Source of the DNA: Syncephalis fuscata
Lineage: Eukaryota > Zoopagomycota > Zoopagomycetes > Zoopagales > Piptocephalidaceae
DNA: 64,000 bases
Assembly: GCA_025786725.1 (NCBI GenBank)
Contig: JAHLTZ010000023.1
Coordinates: 62,001-126,000, forward strand
Direction: 5' to 3'
The notes under the pieces were generated by a model. The model was not told where the DNA came from, did not search any database, and saw only the letters and a list, made by a program, of their open reading frames with translations. Within the stretch, counting starts at the first letter, position 1; every line of letters begins with the position of its first letter. Positions 39,465-52,977 of the stretch are shown piece after piece. A program made the position numbers and the translations under genes.

Positions 39465-42400
39465 CGGTGACAACAAGAGATAGATAGATCAACGGCAATG
39501 GTTATCTGGAATACGTTACAGATATATAAAGATATTAGCAAACTGAAATAGAACACTGGTAGGATGACAAGGAAGCTGGAAAAAAGAAGAAGGGAAGAAA
39601 TTGCTGATAAGAGCATTGATCAAACGACAGGTGCTAATGTGCTCAATTAGGAGAATTGCATTGTCCTACGATGACGACATGAATCGTATGTAGTCTATAC
39701 ATGTTGGCATTGTAGGACAATGCACGCTGCATTGTTGTAGCACAACATAATAGCAAGCATCTCATATGAACTTATATATCCACAGAAAAATAAACGGGGA
39801 TACTATTATCAAAAACAACTGTTGCTGTTACGTTGTAGCACACCATCAAAGTAATGAAAAGTGTGGGTATGACAGTGTTGTGGTAGTGCAATAACAGCTG
39901 TTGTCATAATGGTAATATTAAAACTGGTATAGTGGTAATAATGATAACAATAGACAGCATACTGATGAATGTGGCATAGTCGTTTACAATAATTGCAGCG
40001 TCACCTAAGCAATGTCATCGATCGACTTACCACCAAACCACAAGGCACTGCGAGTAATGACGTGTCTCGTGACCTATCAGTTCGAATACAATTAAATCAC
40101 CGCTTGATCAATAAGCTTTCTCAATAGAACAACATATCATGTCATCGCATGTCATAATACAATGATTGTACCAATGATAAAAGGTCGAACATAAGCTACT
40201 GATGTCATTCTACTTACCTAGATTGTATGTATGTGAAATACGCTGGGTAAACAGGCGTATGCAAGTGCTATTGCAGGCGAAATAGGCCAGTTACGGGCCG
40301 AATGGCAGCGATATTGGATAAATAATAATAAAACGTAGGAAATGACGACCTGATAATAATATAACAAGGATAATCAATTGGCAAGGAAAGGCTGCTACAG
40401 CTTTTTGGCAGCTATTAGCAAAGTGTATATGACAAATGTGCGAGTCAGTATTGTGTGCTAATAGCAATAGTAATAATAATAATAAGTAGTAATAAAAGAC
40501 AGTAACGAATGACTACAACAATGATAAAGCAAGGCCAGATAAACAGAGAAGGGGTACAAGTCAGCTGACAAGAATGACAAAATGGGATGACCTACTTATG
40601 AGGTCAGGTGGGCGACGATAGACTATAGTGGAGGTAGTAGAGGTGGTGAACGGGCAGAGACGAGATATAAAGGAATGGACATGCGTAGAAGTAGATTGTC
40701 TGCCGTAGGTCAACGGCCAACAAGTGAAGCGTAGCTGTCCAGTGCCTAATAGAACTGACGCTGTTTGATACACTGCGCTTGTGTGATAAAGCGTTATAAG
40801 CCGTTGCAATTTTTAGTGTGACTTGTGAGAGACAACGTTGCAAAAAGACGGGCAAACGTCAATGCTATGTAAGGGCTGCAGGCTAGAAACTGTTAGCACT
40901 AGCAAGCCAGGTAGATAGATAGAGAGATAGAGAGATAGAGAGGAGGAGAGAGAAAGTAGAGCAGAGCAGAGTAGAAGAATAGTATAGCGGCAGCGATATT
41001 GGGTCGTTTTTTGCTTCGTTACAGGCCGTGGTAGTACTGAAAGTGTTGCGGAATTCACCAACTCGGCTTTCACTACCCCAAAGCAAGAATGCAGACGCGA
41101 AGATGAGGAAGAAATAGAATCAAAGAGACAGGAGGGCCCGTCAGTGCTTGGAAAAGTAGCCGATAATAAATACCAAGATAAAAGCAAAGAGCGAGAATAA
41201 AAAAAAAGGTAAACCGAAGCGGAGAACGAAATACAATCGAATAGAAAGAGGCAACAGCACAGCAGCAGCCACCACCGCAGTCTTAGCGAAGGTCAAATAA
41301 AGAAGATATACTCGGTGCAAAAAGGTAGTGTTGATTCTTTTTACGGGTAGGTTATTGTTACAGCTAGTTATTTGCCACACCAATAGATATACTGGAAAGT
41401 AGTGAGGGGGTGGAGGTGCAGCAGCAGCAGCAGCGGCAGTAGTGGCGAAATAGGCAATGAATACGTGATCGTTGAAATAGGAGAGGAAATGGGTCGCCTT
41501 TGAAGCCTGTGCAAGCTTCGGTATGGAGTTAAAAGCGAGCCGAGTGGGAATAGATAGGAAAACGAGCAAGTATAATGGACAAATAGCGTTGAAAGATGTG
41601 TGTGCGTGTGTATTGTTATTCAAATAAATGGTTACAAGATGAGGAAATCAGTTATTGGCGTTTGAATGGGTCGGTATAGACATAGACAATTATAGTAACA
41701 TAGGATGAAGATGAATAGAATACTGGTAAATGGGTCACACACTACGTTCAATAGGGGTTAAAGTCCGAACTTGTGAGCCATCGCCACGCCAAACAAGTAA
41801 AAGACGACAACGACGATCAACGTTAAAGCACGAACAGCAATCGAAATCGTAAGTGTTAAACTGTTTGAACAATAGCGTTGACAATAGTACTATAATGGTG
41901 ATGGCTGCATCACTCGATTGCCAAGCATAAAATAGCCGCTTAATGAGCAGTTATTTCGCGGTGGTCTGCAGGTATCAGTATATTAACCGATGTCAATGCG
42001 GGTGGACACGTGAGTCATTACAGAATGACGATAGGCAATGCAGCCAAAGGCCGACAATGTCTACTGCTGCTCACATTTACGCTCGTCAACTGGCTTGTAG
42101 CTAAGGGCGGCGTACTATGGCGATGGCAGCGCCAATAATCATGATGAAAGCAAATAGGCAAGGCACCACTTAGCGTTAAGAAAACCCACCTCTAGTGGCA
42201 CAGCAGCCAACTTGGTAAAATTATGACGATTGCCAGTATTAAATTGCGCAAAATTAAGGGGTAACAATAAAAAAAGTATTTCTTTTAAATCAATAGATGA
42301 TGTAAAAAATGCACAGCTTGCTATAATAAATGGAGCACAATTGTGAATTAGTCATCAGCACAAATAAAGAAAATCTAAATAATGGCTGTTTATAATCATC

Positions 42401-43104
42401 GTGTCGCACTAAATAGCCGTAAAGGTTCTAGCTGATGATTAATATATCGCGGATTCAATTAAGCACAAAAAGCAGATTCATCATCATCGATAATGGTTAG
42501 TTGGCGAGTTGAGTTGCAAATAATATTAATAACTGTATAATTTGAAACACCATTTCAATGCATTAATCTATTAGCATGATAATAAAGTTTGCATTAATAC
42601 AAAGCTATTTATAGCTAGTAAAGTGGCTTGATAGATTAATCCAAATTACTATGACATGTATCTAGTAGCTTCATTTGCCATCTGTATAGATCATTTGTTA
42701 AAACAGCACAACCATTGTGGTACTTTTTGTATAGTTATTGTCGTCGTCGTCGTCGTTTATGGTCGCCTGTTTAATAGCCATCAAACGAATATGCCATGCC
42801 ATTTTATCGACCATGCATACTAATGCTTAAACTGCCAAGACCGTTTTGCAGGCTTGTTGTGATATCCATGATGCTTGGTATGTACATCAGCCTACCCGCT
42901 TTTCGATAAACACTTCCATACTAGGCAGCGGGTGTTAGTCCATAAGCGGCTATACTTCCGATAACGCAGCGTGCTAATGAATAGCAGTGCTTGACACATG
43001 GATGGCACATACGCACATGACACGCTATAGTACATAGCAGACTGGCAGCTAGCCGCAAGGCCATGTGGTTCATTAGTAGAATATTTTATTGGCAGCATGG
43101 CATG
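39465..43104. other. long gene-poor stretch
   Basis: About 3.6 kb without a gene I can support. It contains GA-rich repeats (about 40905-40960), GCA repeats (about 41418-41436) and a CGT tract (about 42741-42758). On the minus strand, about 41758-41850 could encode a hydrophobic C terminus ending AMAHKFGL, and about 42188-42240 a short FTKLAAVPLE stretch. Both might be exons of a small membrane protein, but no start or joining pattern could be found. Confidence 0.4.
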
Positions 43105-43481
43105 TTAAATCATGTTTTTTACTGCCGGGCCAAGTGTTTGAATACCATACGCTTGTTTAAGCCTATCCGCAAATAATGGTAACAACCATGGCATTATTAT
43201 TAACAACAGTAATAATAACAGATCACGAGGACTTGAAATAGTATTTATTTGGCCTTTAAGGGACTGCCACGAGTATACTGTTTGGTGCTTGTATTGACGC
43301 AATTCTGCCATGACAGACACGCTTCAGCCGGTATTAGCGGCATGACCCGGCCAAAGAACCAATACCTCATGGCTGCTCTTTTCTCTCTATTAACGGTGGC
43401 AGTGTTAACATCCCCATTTACGTAAAATAAAAGAGAAAAAGGATTGAACTGGCCACTAACGAGTGTTGTTACGCCAATCAA
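43105..43481 (-). CDS. possible small membrane protein, unknown
   Basis: Two overlapping minus-strand frames join into one small protein if one base is added near 43319-43321. The joined product would contain MRYWFFGRVMPLIPAEA, then SVMAELRQYKHQ, a hydrophobic Leu-rich helix (LLLLLLLIIMPWLLPLF) and a short end DRLKQAYGIQTLG. One transmembrane segment with charged ends is visible. The ATG could be at 43481 or at 43370. I cannot assign a family. Confidence 0.35.
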
Positions 43482-44250
43482 CTCAAAAGGAAGGACCCGC
43501 CGCTAACATTGGCAAAATAGGCGGTCATAATCCTCCATTTGGCGATGAGATGGCGGAGCTGGTACGCTCGGCGACTGGCGATGCCATTTCGTCGCAAGCT
43601 GTACACGCGTGTGCACGGCTTGCATCAATTCTACTTCATTCTATTCAAACATTATCGAACTCACCACCATCTTCAAAAGCGTATTGCTACAACGTGTTGC
43701 TGCGACCACACCGTTACCTTTACCTTGTTCCGCGTTCTATTGCCGCCACCATAACACACACACACACACACACACATCCATCCATTCTAGCGCACTTTAA
43801 AGCCATTGAATACGACTCGTCAAGTACTTCTCGACCTATCCACACGCACACACACGCCGTATCTTCCGCACTTTGCTCCTTTCATTACTTTTCCGTCATT
43901 GCTTTTATTATTATTACTACTATTGTTAATAGTAATCTAAAGTGCGCGCGATACTTATTGTATTTTTTAACTGCTTAAATCACTACTACTTTATTCGTAT
44001 TACACACTAAAGGAAAAAAGAAAGTGTTGAATATCCACGTCTCTCTTTTTCTAGCTATTCAGTTATCTCTACATAATCATAACAACAATACAATAGTCCA
44101 CGACGCTATCCTACACGTTGTCCTTGTTACTAACACCGGGACTATATACAAACAACGCCGTGGCACACCCCCCTGAGTCGGTCGATCATTTGGCTATATA
44201 TCTTTGTGTTGTAGACAATCGCGGCAATTATTTAGTAAACCATCGCCATC
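43482..44250. other. intergenic with CA microsatellites
   Basis: CA repeats lie at about 43756-43775 and 43843-43856. A plus-strand frame at 43463-43760 has no clear coding character. The promoter of the SAM-domain gene should lie near 44100-44250. Confidence 0.5.
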
Positions 44251-46508
44251 ATGTTATTGTCACGTTTAGCAAAGAATATCATTGAATCGATGTCGCAGAT
44301 TCCTGTCGATGAATTGGATTTCATGACGCGATCTGAACTATTACAGCTGTGCAAGGTAAGTCCGACTACTCGTACTATGATAATCTATAGTGCAAGTAAA
44401 TAAGTGTATACGTCCAATGTGCACATATCCCATACGTATACAGACCAGCTAACTAACTATCCATTAATTGTAACACAGGATCACAACATTGAAGACGTGG
44501 AAGACAAATCGGTAAGTAACTTGTCAATGACACACACACACACACACACCACATGTCATTTCTGTTGTTATCATGGGAATACATGCTTGTCACAATACTG
44601 TGCTGTTCTTATTGTATTGACACTGGCTAATACTGATTGGCTGCACAATTGCATGTGCCCGCCTTTGCATAGAATCGAGACCTCATCAAAATATTGACGG
44701 ATGCTGCAGAACGCACTGTAGAAACGAAGCCAGTACGAGCACGAAGCCTTAGTATGATCAGCATCGACGAGGAAACGTTTAAATTTCTCGAGTTCAAGGC
44801 CTTGCCGTCGCCACCACCCATCCCCGAGGACATCAACAATGATGATGACAGCAGCAGCAGTGGTGGCAGCAATGCTGATGACGACAACAGCCATCACGAT
44901 GAACATGGTGTCGACAACGACGACAACATCGACGACGACGATGATGATGATGATGCAAAATCTGAGTTGCCATCTGAATCAAATGAACTACCAAGACTCT
45001 ACTTTACTCTTCGAGAAATTAGTGTTCATGGCGATACAGAAAGTGAAGGTGCATCAAGTCGTGCATCAAGTGGCCCATCCAGTCCCATCACTCACAATCT
45101 ACCAGGTGCCTCTATTGATGTGGCATTAAATAGTATGACGGCCTATTCGCCTCAAAAGGCTGCATCAAGTGATTCAGTTGGCAGTAGTAACGAACAAATT
45201 GGTAAGTAATTACTATATCCATTATATTATAATATAGATCATTCATTGGCCACATTTTAATTAATGAATATAAATTAACGTATATTTATATTAGAAGAAG
45301 CAAGGAGAAGTCCGGGTATACTGTATAAATCTGATGATGCAGCACTTCCTAGCATACCTGTCGATACATTCCCCAAGAGTATCACAATGGATGATCGTGC
45401 TGATTCACAAGAAACGGTAACGGAAGCGGAGCCTGAAAAGGTATTGACTGAAGAAGAACAGAAAATATCCGATTGGTTACAAGAACATGGTCTATCCATT
45501 CAGCAAGCCAGATTATTTGCTCGAGAAGATATGCTTGACTGGGATGTATTGCAAGTGGCCACGCTTGATGGATTCCGTGCATTGGGCTTAACAGTTGGTC
45601 GTGGTCTTAAATTGCTAGCAGCTATACATGGTAAGTATAAATAATAATAATAACCATTGCTATTAACGCATTGTAATTAATGTTAATTAGATCGGTTTGT
45701 TGGTGCACCACGTGTTTTATCCGCTGAACACGTTCATGAGATTACTATGGCCGTTGAAGCTAGTGTAAAACAAGCGATACAGGCTATTGAACCGACACCC
45801 ACACACCGCTCATTGACACCTTCTTCGCAGACATCTACACCATCATCGACACCGGCATCAACGCCTGGACCATCGCGTACACCATCAATGCGACATTCGC
45901 GCTCGATGTCTAGTACACGTGTATCATCATCACAAGGTAAGTAGATAAATATAATGGATAGTAAATGGTAAAAAAAATGCTAATAATATTAATGTTATAG
46001 CGGAAATTAAAGTGCGCGAAACAAAAACATCTAGTGCTCGTGCACGCGCAAAGGCAAAGAGCACGTAAGTATACAATAATAATGATGATGATGAAATAGG
46101 TTTAAACGAATGTATTACTTATTTATTACTATTTAAATATCCAGCATTACTGATGCTCCAGCATCACCACCACCATTTATTACGTCATTCTCATTGGAGG
46201 AGCAGCTAAAGGCATCCCGTATGCCAACGGTAGTCAAGCCATTACCACCTGTCTCTTCTTCAAGACAATGGGCCAAACCAGGAGCCGTGCCAGTAGTTGA
46301 AAATCGTGCGGCTTTGTTACGTAAACTATCGAAACAAAAGCTTCGTGCAGGTAATGGTTCCGTTAGTGAGTCAACCACCAGTAGACCAGTTAAAAGCAAA
46401 TCTACCGGTAGTCTAAAGAGAGCCAGTAGTATGAATAGCAATAGCGGCCGTAAAGCCGATGAATCTAACGGTGTTATCGACGAACCTATTCTCGAGATCG
46501 CTGAATAG
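44251..46508 (+). CDS. SAM-domain protein with acidic and Ser-rich regions
   Basis: Seven exons (44251-44355, 44479-44511, 44673-45201, 45295-45630, 45691-45936, 46001-46064, 46145-46508) join in frame. The N terminus is helical. A poly-Asp/Ser tract encoded by GAC/GAT repeats follows, then a sterile alpha motif (SAM) domain starting ISDWLQEHGLS and containing FRALGLTVGRGLKLL near residues 260-320. The C-terminal third is a Ser/Thr/Pro-rich region with basic patches, probably disordered. SAM domains mediate protein oligomerisation and sometimes RNA binding. No enzymatic domain is seen, so the role is unknown; signalling scaffold is one option. CA microsatellites occupy introns 1 and 2. No frame break was found. 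Confidence 0.8.
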
Positions 46509-47023
46509 ATAATCAAACTAACTAAGCCATATATATATATCTATCTATATACTTATAGTCTGTACAGTCAGTTCTATCTTTATTTTTGATATACATTATA
46601 GTTAATCCTATTGGATGCTATTACTCTCTCTCTCTCTTTCACTATTACTCCTCTATTTAGTTAAATCTCTTGTTATACACTATAGTCTCTCAACATTGAG
46701 TCATAGTGCTATTGCGCAGGCAGCAATTTTCATTCTTTGCCCCGCACCTTTAGCTTGCGAGATTTCTAATCCAGTATCGTCGCGTAATTCATATATTTGA
46801 ACACTTGTTTTTTATTCTACTTCTTCTTCTATTTCACTTCTTTATATTCTTCTCATTCATAATCATCATTCATAAGACATTTTTTCTTTAGCAAAATTCC
46901 TAATCGAACTATCATCCAAGCATGTTTTCTTTACTATTAAATTACGTATTTAAAACGATGTTTGCACGCGCAGTGGTTTTGTAAAAATGTAGTTCTATAC
47001 TAAACGCCGGACGGGCTGTGCTT
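46509..47023. other. intergenic between convergent genes
   Basis: This pyrimidine-rich and AT-rich sequence holds the 3' ends of the SAM-domain gene and NOP53. A CT tract lies at about 46624-46639. Confidence 0.5.
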
Positions 47024-48910
47024 TTACACAAAGCGACGGAACGAAGGCTTTTCATAAGTTTTACGTTTATACTTGCGACGTTGTCTATACAAAATATGAG
47101 TTATGTTGCTATAATACTAGCCAATGTACTTACCCAACGCGTACACGCGGCTCAATAACATTACGTTCAAGTAGACTTTGATAACGATCACGTAATAAAT
47201 TACCTTCAGTCTATAATTTATTACAAATTATTACATTTATCCTTCAATAAAAGTAATAGAGCTTACCTTTAGTCGACGTAGTGAATCGGTTAAATCCTCC
47301 ACTTTTTGTACTTGTACAAGCGGTTGTGGAACGCTAAATATAAATCAGTAAATTATTAGGAAATACATATAAATAGTTTCCATTTTATCAATTCAATTAC
47401 CTTCTTCTGCCAATTTTTTTCTTTGGCTGGACTGCCTCTAACTCTCGTTGCTTCTTACGTTCTTCAGTTCTTTCTGCACGTGCAGCTTCTTCCATTTCAA
47501 CTGTTCGTTTAATTTCATGCAATCTAATAGTAATATTAGTAAAGATATACTATAAACTAGTTTAAATATTACCGGCCAAGTTGTTTAGTAATGTGTTTCT
47601 TCTTTCTTGACTCTGCAGCTTGCATCTCCTATTAATGGTTTAAATAAGTCTGAGTAATATTGTACAAATAACCAATTACCATTTCACGTTGACGCTTTTC
47701 ACGATTACGCTGTACTTTTGTTTTACGCTTTGCTTCTTTCTGTTTATTAGTTTCTGTGCCATCATTGTCTTGTACTTCTTCTTCCTCCTCCTCCTATATT
47801 ATAATAATAAATATATTATACTATATTACTGTTTTATTTAATAATTACCTCATTGCTTTCCACTTCCTTTTCGTCATCCCATTCGCCGGATATGATAGTT
47901 TAGCATCTATTGCTTTTTCTGCTTTGCTGTGTCGTTGAATTGCCTCTTGTCGTTCAGTCATTAATGCCTATAATAATGCATTGTTAATTGCAATTATGCT
48001 ACTTTGCTATTTAATAATTACACTGTGTTCATTCTCTGTAGGACGATAAGATGCACCTGGATGACTAATCTTTACTGCTTCCATCTCAATACGATTTCTG
48101 CCTATAGTGGCTGGCATCTATAGCATAATAAATTAGTTACTGTGCTAATTGTCATTTTATATATTTAATCTACCTGAGTTGCAACAGGCGTCGAAATGGC
48201 TGTTGGATCAACTAATTCTGGCTTTTTCTCGACGGCTATCAATCATTGTTAGCTAAAAGCTATATAACTAATAGGAATATACCTTTAAGTGAGCCTGAAT
48301 CAGTCCATAAATCAAAACCGGCAATTCGTTCCTTTTCAGCTTGTGTACGCGCTCGCTTACGCACACCACGTGTACTACGTTTAACATCGCCAGACTTGAT
48401 ACGTTTAGCAAGATCGTTAATACGGGTTGTTTCTATTTCTGAGACGACCGATTCCTTTAGTACAACACGCTCAATGGGTGCAGGTACATGCGAACGTTTC
48501 TCAAGAATCTGATCAACACGCAGCTTCTTCTTTTCCTTCTTTAATTTGCGCTCTACTGTTTGTGGATGTGTTATACTACGTAAAATAAATTATATTATTG
48601 AAACCAACCTTTCTCATCACCCGCAACATCGACCGTAAACAAGTCTTCATTTTTACGCTCATGCAGCTTGCCACTGTTACATAAAAGTATATGGTGTAAG
48701 TATATATAGTGAAGCAATATTAAAGACATACCCTTCAATCTCTTCAGTTACTAGCTCAGCAAGACCTTCTTCAACATCTGCAATATCGATATTCTTGCGC
48801 CAGTTTTTTTTTCCTTTACGGCTGCCCTGCTTCTTCTTTTTGGTTTCCTCGGTAAGCAGCGTCAAATCCTTAAGCTGCTCCTCGGCAGAACTGTTTTTCT
48901 TTTCAACCAT
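47024..48910 (-). CDS. NOP53: NOP53/GLTSCR2 ribosome biogenesis factor
   Basis: Nucleolar factor for 60S subunit maturation that in yeast links the exosome helicase Mtr4 to pre-ribosomes. The N terminus carries the hallmark GSRKGKKNWRKNIDI followed by VEEGLAEL. Later blocks are DLFTVD, the Lys-rich EKKKLRVDQIL with SHVPAPIERVV, and HPGASYRPTENEH, which corresponds to the conserved PGASYNP block. The end is rich in Lys and Arg and finishes RRFV. Exons were read at 48732-48910, 48609-48673, about 48284-48555 and several smaller ones down to the stop at 47024-47026. One frame break lies at about 47888-47891; adding one base joins DAKLSY to the acidic tract GEWDDEKEVE. The gene starts 240 bp from the divergent U11/U12-35K gene, so they may share a promoter. 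Confidence 0.88.
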
Positions 48911-49150
48911 AGTGGCAAATAGAAACTAACGTCGTATAAATGAAGGTCAATTCCAATGGCTTAAATACGATGAAAGTTGAAAAATAAGAAAAAAGTTTTT
49001 TTTTCAATTCAGCTTACACCACAGAATGATTTTATTGAGATCAGTTTATTAATGATATTTATCAAAGTTAATAAGGTTTATTAATATTATTGATGTCATT
49101 TATTTAAGGCTATAATATTCATTAGTTGTCACGTATAAACAACTGTAATC

Positions 49151-50606
49151 ATGTGGTTTGCTCGTAAATACAATCCAATAGAGGCTGGTAGTATTGATGG
49201 AACAGATATAGTGCCACACGATCGTGCACTTTTACGAGCAGCTGACTCTCGTTGTAAGTAGTCGTATATATATATATATATATATAGGAGTATAACTTTA
49301 CATTAAACTTAATGGCTAACTGGAATCATTGCTTGTATTCTTGTATATACATTAGATCGACCGCCTGGCAAAACAAGACAGACATTACAAAAAATCCTTT
49401 AAATACTCTTTTTGTGGTCGTCTAAGTATTGAGACGACAGAAGGTAAACAAATATAAATATTGTTTTATCATTTAGCTAAGAATATAATATAGAAACATT
49501 AAAGAATACATTTGCATCTTATGGAGAAATAATAAAAACCACCATTGTATCGGATTTTGGTAAGAGTAATTATTATAATCAATTTAATATACTGACAATT
49601 GGTTATAGTGACGGGTGATCCACGCGGATATGGATTTGTAGAATTTGTGTCTGAGAAAGATTGTCAAGAAGCTTATCGAGTAAGTATTATGTTAAACATT
49701 AAAATATCTTTTTAAATGATCGCTAGAATTCACGACGTTTAATTATTGATCAACGTCAAGTGATTGTGGACTATGAACGTGGTCGCATCATGAAAGGTTG
49801 GCGACCAAGACGAGTCGGTAATTATATTTATTGTCAATCTAGTTAATTGAATACTCAAAGTATTAAAGGTGGCGGATTTGGTGGTCGTAAAGACTCGGGA
49901 CAGCTAAGATTCGGCGCTCGAGATCGCCCATTTCAACAGCCAATGTAACTATCATACATATTATTAATTAGCATATAACACATGAATCATTTTATTGAAT
50001 AGTGTAGATATTGGTAAAGATCAAATAGCCCAAGACCGAGCGACGGAAATAGCACGTATAGCCCGATACCAACGATCTGAAGATTGCTGGCGTGCAGCTT
50101 ATATGGAAGAGCAATATGAATCTACACGTCGTGAACGCCAAAAGCACCGATATTCACCGCGCCAAGCTTCATCACAGCATTATGACAAAGTGCATCGTCA
50201 AGATACGACTCGTCATAACAACTATAATGATACTCATCATATCCATGACCGTGACCATGAGTATAGATCGTCCAAATTCCATGCTAATAGCAACTATTCA
50301 GAACGGCGACACCGTTCGCGCTCATCATCACGCACTAGAGGTCGTCATCATTATGAGCATCGTCATCAATATGAGAATAGTGACGAATACCGACATCGGT
50401 CGTCTCACAAAGAACACAGCAGTCATAGGCGTGCTACTTATAGTCGTGAGCGGCCTTCAACTCGACCACACCACAATGAGCACCGCGTACCAGAACGGTC
50501 TAGTCGACATGATGACCGACATCAAAGGCGACGTTCACGCAGTCCACCTTCCATGCATCATCAGTACAATGAGCAGTATGAACATCGTCACCATCGTCGT
50601 CGCTAG
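49151..50606 (+). CDS. SNRNP35: U11/U12 snRNP 35 kDa protein (minor spliceosome)
   Basis: RNA-binding component of the U11/U12 di-snRNP that recognises U12-type introns. The N-terminal AGSIDGTD with PHDRAL is diagnostic. An RRM follows with an RNP-like GYGFVEF, then VDYERGR and the family block [22 protein letters not shown]. The C-terminal exon 50003-50606 encodes about 200 residues rich in Arg, His and Ser. Exons: 49151-49253, 49356-49443, 49494-49559, 49609-49679, 49727-49817, 49869-49944, 50003-50606. Exon 2 contains two one-base losses, at the A run 49389-49394 and the GG at 49416; adding one base at each restores [12 protein letters not shown], which matches the family. Its presence implies that this organism keeps the minor spliceosome. 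Confidence 0.9.
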
Positions 50607-51641
50607 CAATAATAATAGTAATAATAGTGCTATAGCATTATAATAGAATAGAGAAAATAAAGTTTTATTGTTATTATTAGGCATTAGCAATAATAGTAAT
50701 ACCATACGCTACAATAGAATAAACCCATTTATTAACAACACAGCTTATGAATTCCAATGACTTTTTCAGCCTTGTCTCTTTTTCCACCAATCAGTAAAAA
50801 GTTCCCACGTCACGTGGTTTAAAATAGAAATAGTAACACTGTGATTAGCGAGCTGCAGGTCATTGGCTTAAAACTCCCCATCTTAGAAATGTACCTGTCT
50901 AGATGGCCTTTAACATTCCCCTTTCTCGACTGTAACCATTATAGCACTACTTTTTCCTTTTCTTTCTCTTAAGCTGTGCTTTCAGTTGCAACTGCTACTT
51001 GAAAGTTATCAGCTGCACAGTATCTGTTTTTCTCCATTATAATAGCCGATTTATTTACAACTAAAACAAAAGAACTGTTGTGTAATACCACATTATTCTT
51101 TATTTTAGGAACAAGTAAATAAGCAAGTGTAATATTGGCATCGTCAATATCCAAAAATACAGAATTGCTCAAGTCGTATCGAACAAGTGTAGCATTTGTT
51201 TTCTGTAGGGTGGTCGTTGCCACGCGGTTTATTATCTGTACAAGACGTGCACGATTATTGGTGGGGGTCATTTCTGGCATCCTTGATATCCATTGCACGC
51301 AGCTACACAGCACGCGGATTACACGGTTATCTCTAAAGCAACTACGCCCTTTATTCTGCGCGCATTTGCTTTGATATATGATATATATATTATTTATATA
51401 TAGTCTCTTGTACTAGCATCTCTTTTTCTTCTTCGCCTTTTGAGACGCCTATGCTGTCCACACACACACCACCACCAATAGTGTTTACAACCGTCTAGTG
51501 TGCCCTGTGTTATCTTTAGTGTTTTCTATCTTTTAGTGTGCGTATTTTCAGTGTTACGTGATTTTTTTATAACTGCATAAAGCTTGCGCCTATTTGTGTG
51601 ACCACCACTACTATTACTACTAAATTGCTATCATTATTACT
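50607..51641. other. intergenic, one doubtful ORF
   Basis: This interval lies between U11/U12-35K and the first mitochondrial carrier. A minus-strand frame of 114 codons is listed separately. The rest, including the pyrimidine-rich leader at 51400-51640, shows nothing else. Confidence 0.5.
50969..51313 (-). CDS. doubtful small ORF, unknown protein
   Basis: This single open frame of 114 codons on the minus strand has mixed hydrophobic and polar composition (for example RLVQIINRVATTTL and LDIDDANITLAYLLV), which could suit a small alpha/beta protein. It has no introns, unlike most neighbours, and I see no family motif. It may be spurious. Confidence 0.3.
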   Translation of the reverse strand: MLCSCVQWISRMPEMTPTNNRARLVQIINRVATTTLQKTNATLVRYDLSNSVFLDIDDANITLAYLLVPKIKNNVVLHNSSFVLVVNKSAIIMEKNRYCAADNFQVAVATESTA

Positions 51642-52977
51642 ATGATATCCGATCATCACGTACGTGAGATTGTAGCTGGTACAGTCGGTGGATGGGCTCA
51701 GGTGTTTGTTGGGCACCCTTTTGATACTGTCAAAGTAGGTTATACTGTGACAATTATAATACTGTGTATTAATGCATACTGCTCAACCATAGGTCCGATT
51801 GCAAACACAGCCACAGCCGCCTATGTTCCATGGTCCAATGGACTGCGTTCGCAAAACAGTGGCCCGCGAAGGGGTAGGTACTGAGAAACAGAGTCTTGTA
51901 TCCATTTATTGATACTGAGCTTTGATGCTAGGTGCGTGGCTTGTTTAAAGGGGTCTATTCACCATTGGTAGGCATTGGTATTTGGTAAGTATTACGATGT
52001 ATGATGTCACTGGACTATTAATGAACCATTGTCAATAGCAATGCAGCTCTGTTTAGTGCCAATGAGAATTTCCGTCGTCTTTTACAAAATGGCAATTCAA
52101 ATGAGCCTATGACATTAGGAGAAATGACGCTGGCCGGTGCTTTATCTGGTGTAGTGCTAGCATTTATATTATGTCCAATAGAGCTGGTTAAAATTCGTAT
52201 ACAAGTACAATATGGCGATGGAAAGCCAGGTCGGCAAATGACGCGTCCGGTGAGCTAGCAAATAATGAATAGTTTAATTTTTGTTAACAGCTACTATTGG
52301 TGATAACTATTTATTTAGTATACAGGTGTTACCGAGTGTGCATTAAGAACATTTCAAACAGAAGGCCTACGTGGTCTTTATCGTGGTATGAATATGACAC
52401 TGCTGCGTGAAATACCTTCATCTGCAGCCTACTTTGGTGAGTAATAAATGATATATACAATGCAATTTACTAATGATAATTAACGATAATGTATAACGCT
52501 GTTTATTAATCATAACCGTTTGTAGGTGCTTATGAAGGCATTAAAGAGCTATTAGCACTACGGCATGCTAATAAATTAGAGCGGCCACGTCCATTGGACT
52601 ATCTTATTGCTGGCGGTATAGCTGGTCAAGTGGCCTGGCTTGTGTGCTACCCGCAAGATATTATTAAATCACGTCTACAAATTGATCCAGTTTCAAGTGG
52701 CCACGGCTCTGCACATTATGCACGTCTTCTTTGGCGAGAGGGTAATCGTAACTTCCGCGTTTTCTTTCGAGGATTTGGCACAGCAATGATTCGAGCATTC
52801 CCTGCTAATGCCGCTACATTCCTCGTTTATGAAAATGTTATGCAATGGATGGAGAAATCACGTCAGCCAGAAATAGCTACGGTTTATTATCATCCACCCA
52901 GCTCAAGCTCGAGCTCAAGCCCGAGTCCCGGCTCTCGACGTCTTGAATGTCCCGACATGGCACCATTATCCATTTAA
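51642..52977 (+). CDS. mitochondrial carrier family protein, copy 1
   Basis: SLC25-type inner-membrane carrier with six helices in three repeats. Signature motifs appear once per repeat: PFDTVK with VRLQTQ (split by intron 1), PIELVKIRIQ and PQDIIKSRLQ. The last repeat also has FFRGFGTAMIRAFPANAATFLVYE, a pattern of the carnitine/ornithine/basic amino acid branch (SLC25A20, A15, A29, A45; yeast CRC1 and ORT1). Exons: 51642-51734, 51793-51873, 51932-51984, 52039-52249, 52319-52436, 52526-52977. A Ser/Pro-rich extension of about 35 residues follows the last helix. The neighbouring gene is a paralogue in the same orientation, so this is a tandem duplication. The exact substrate cannot be told. 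Confidence 0.88.

Noticed and set aside
39465-43104. Several long frames at 40561-41623
   Set aside because: They are low-complexity readings of GA, GCA and CT repeats on the opposite strand, without introns, motifs or consistent starts.
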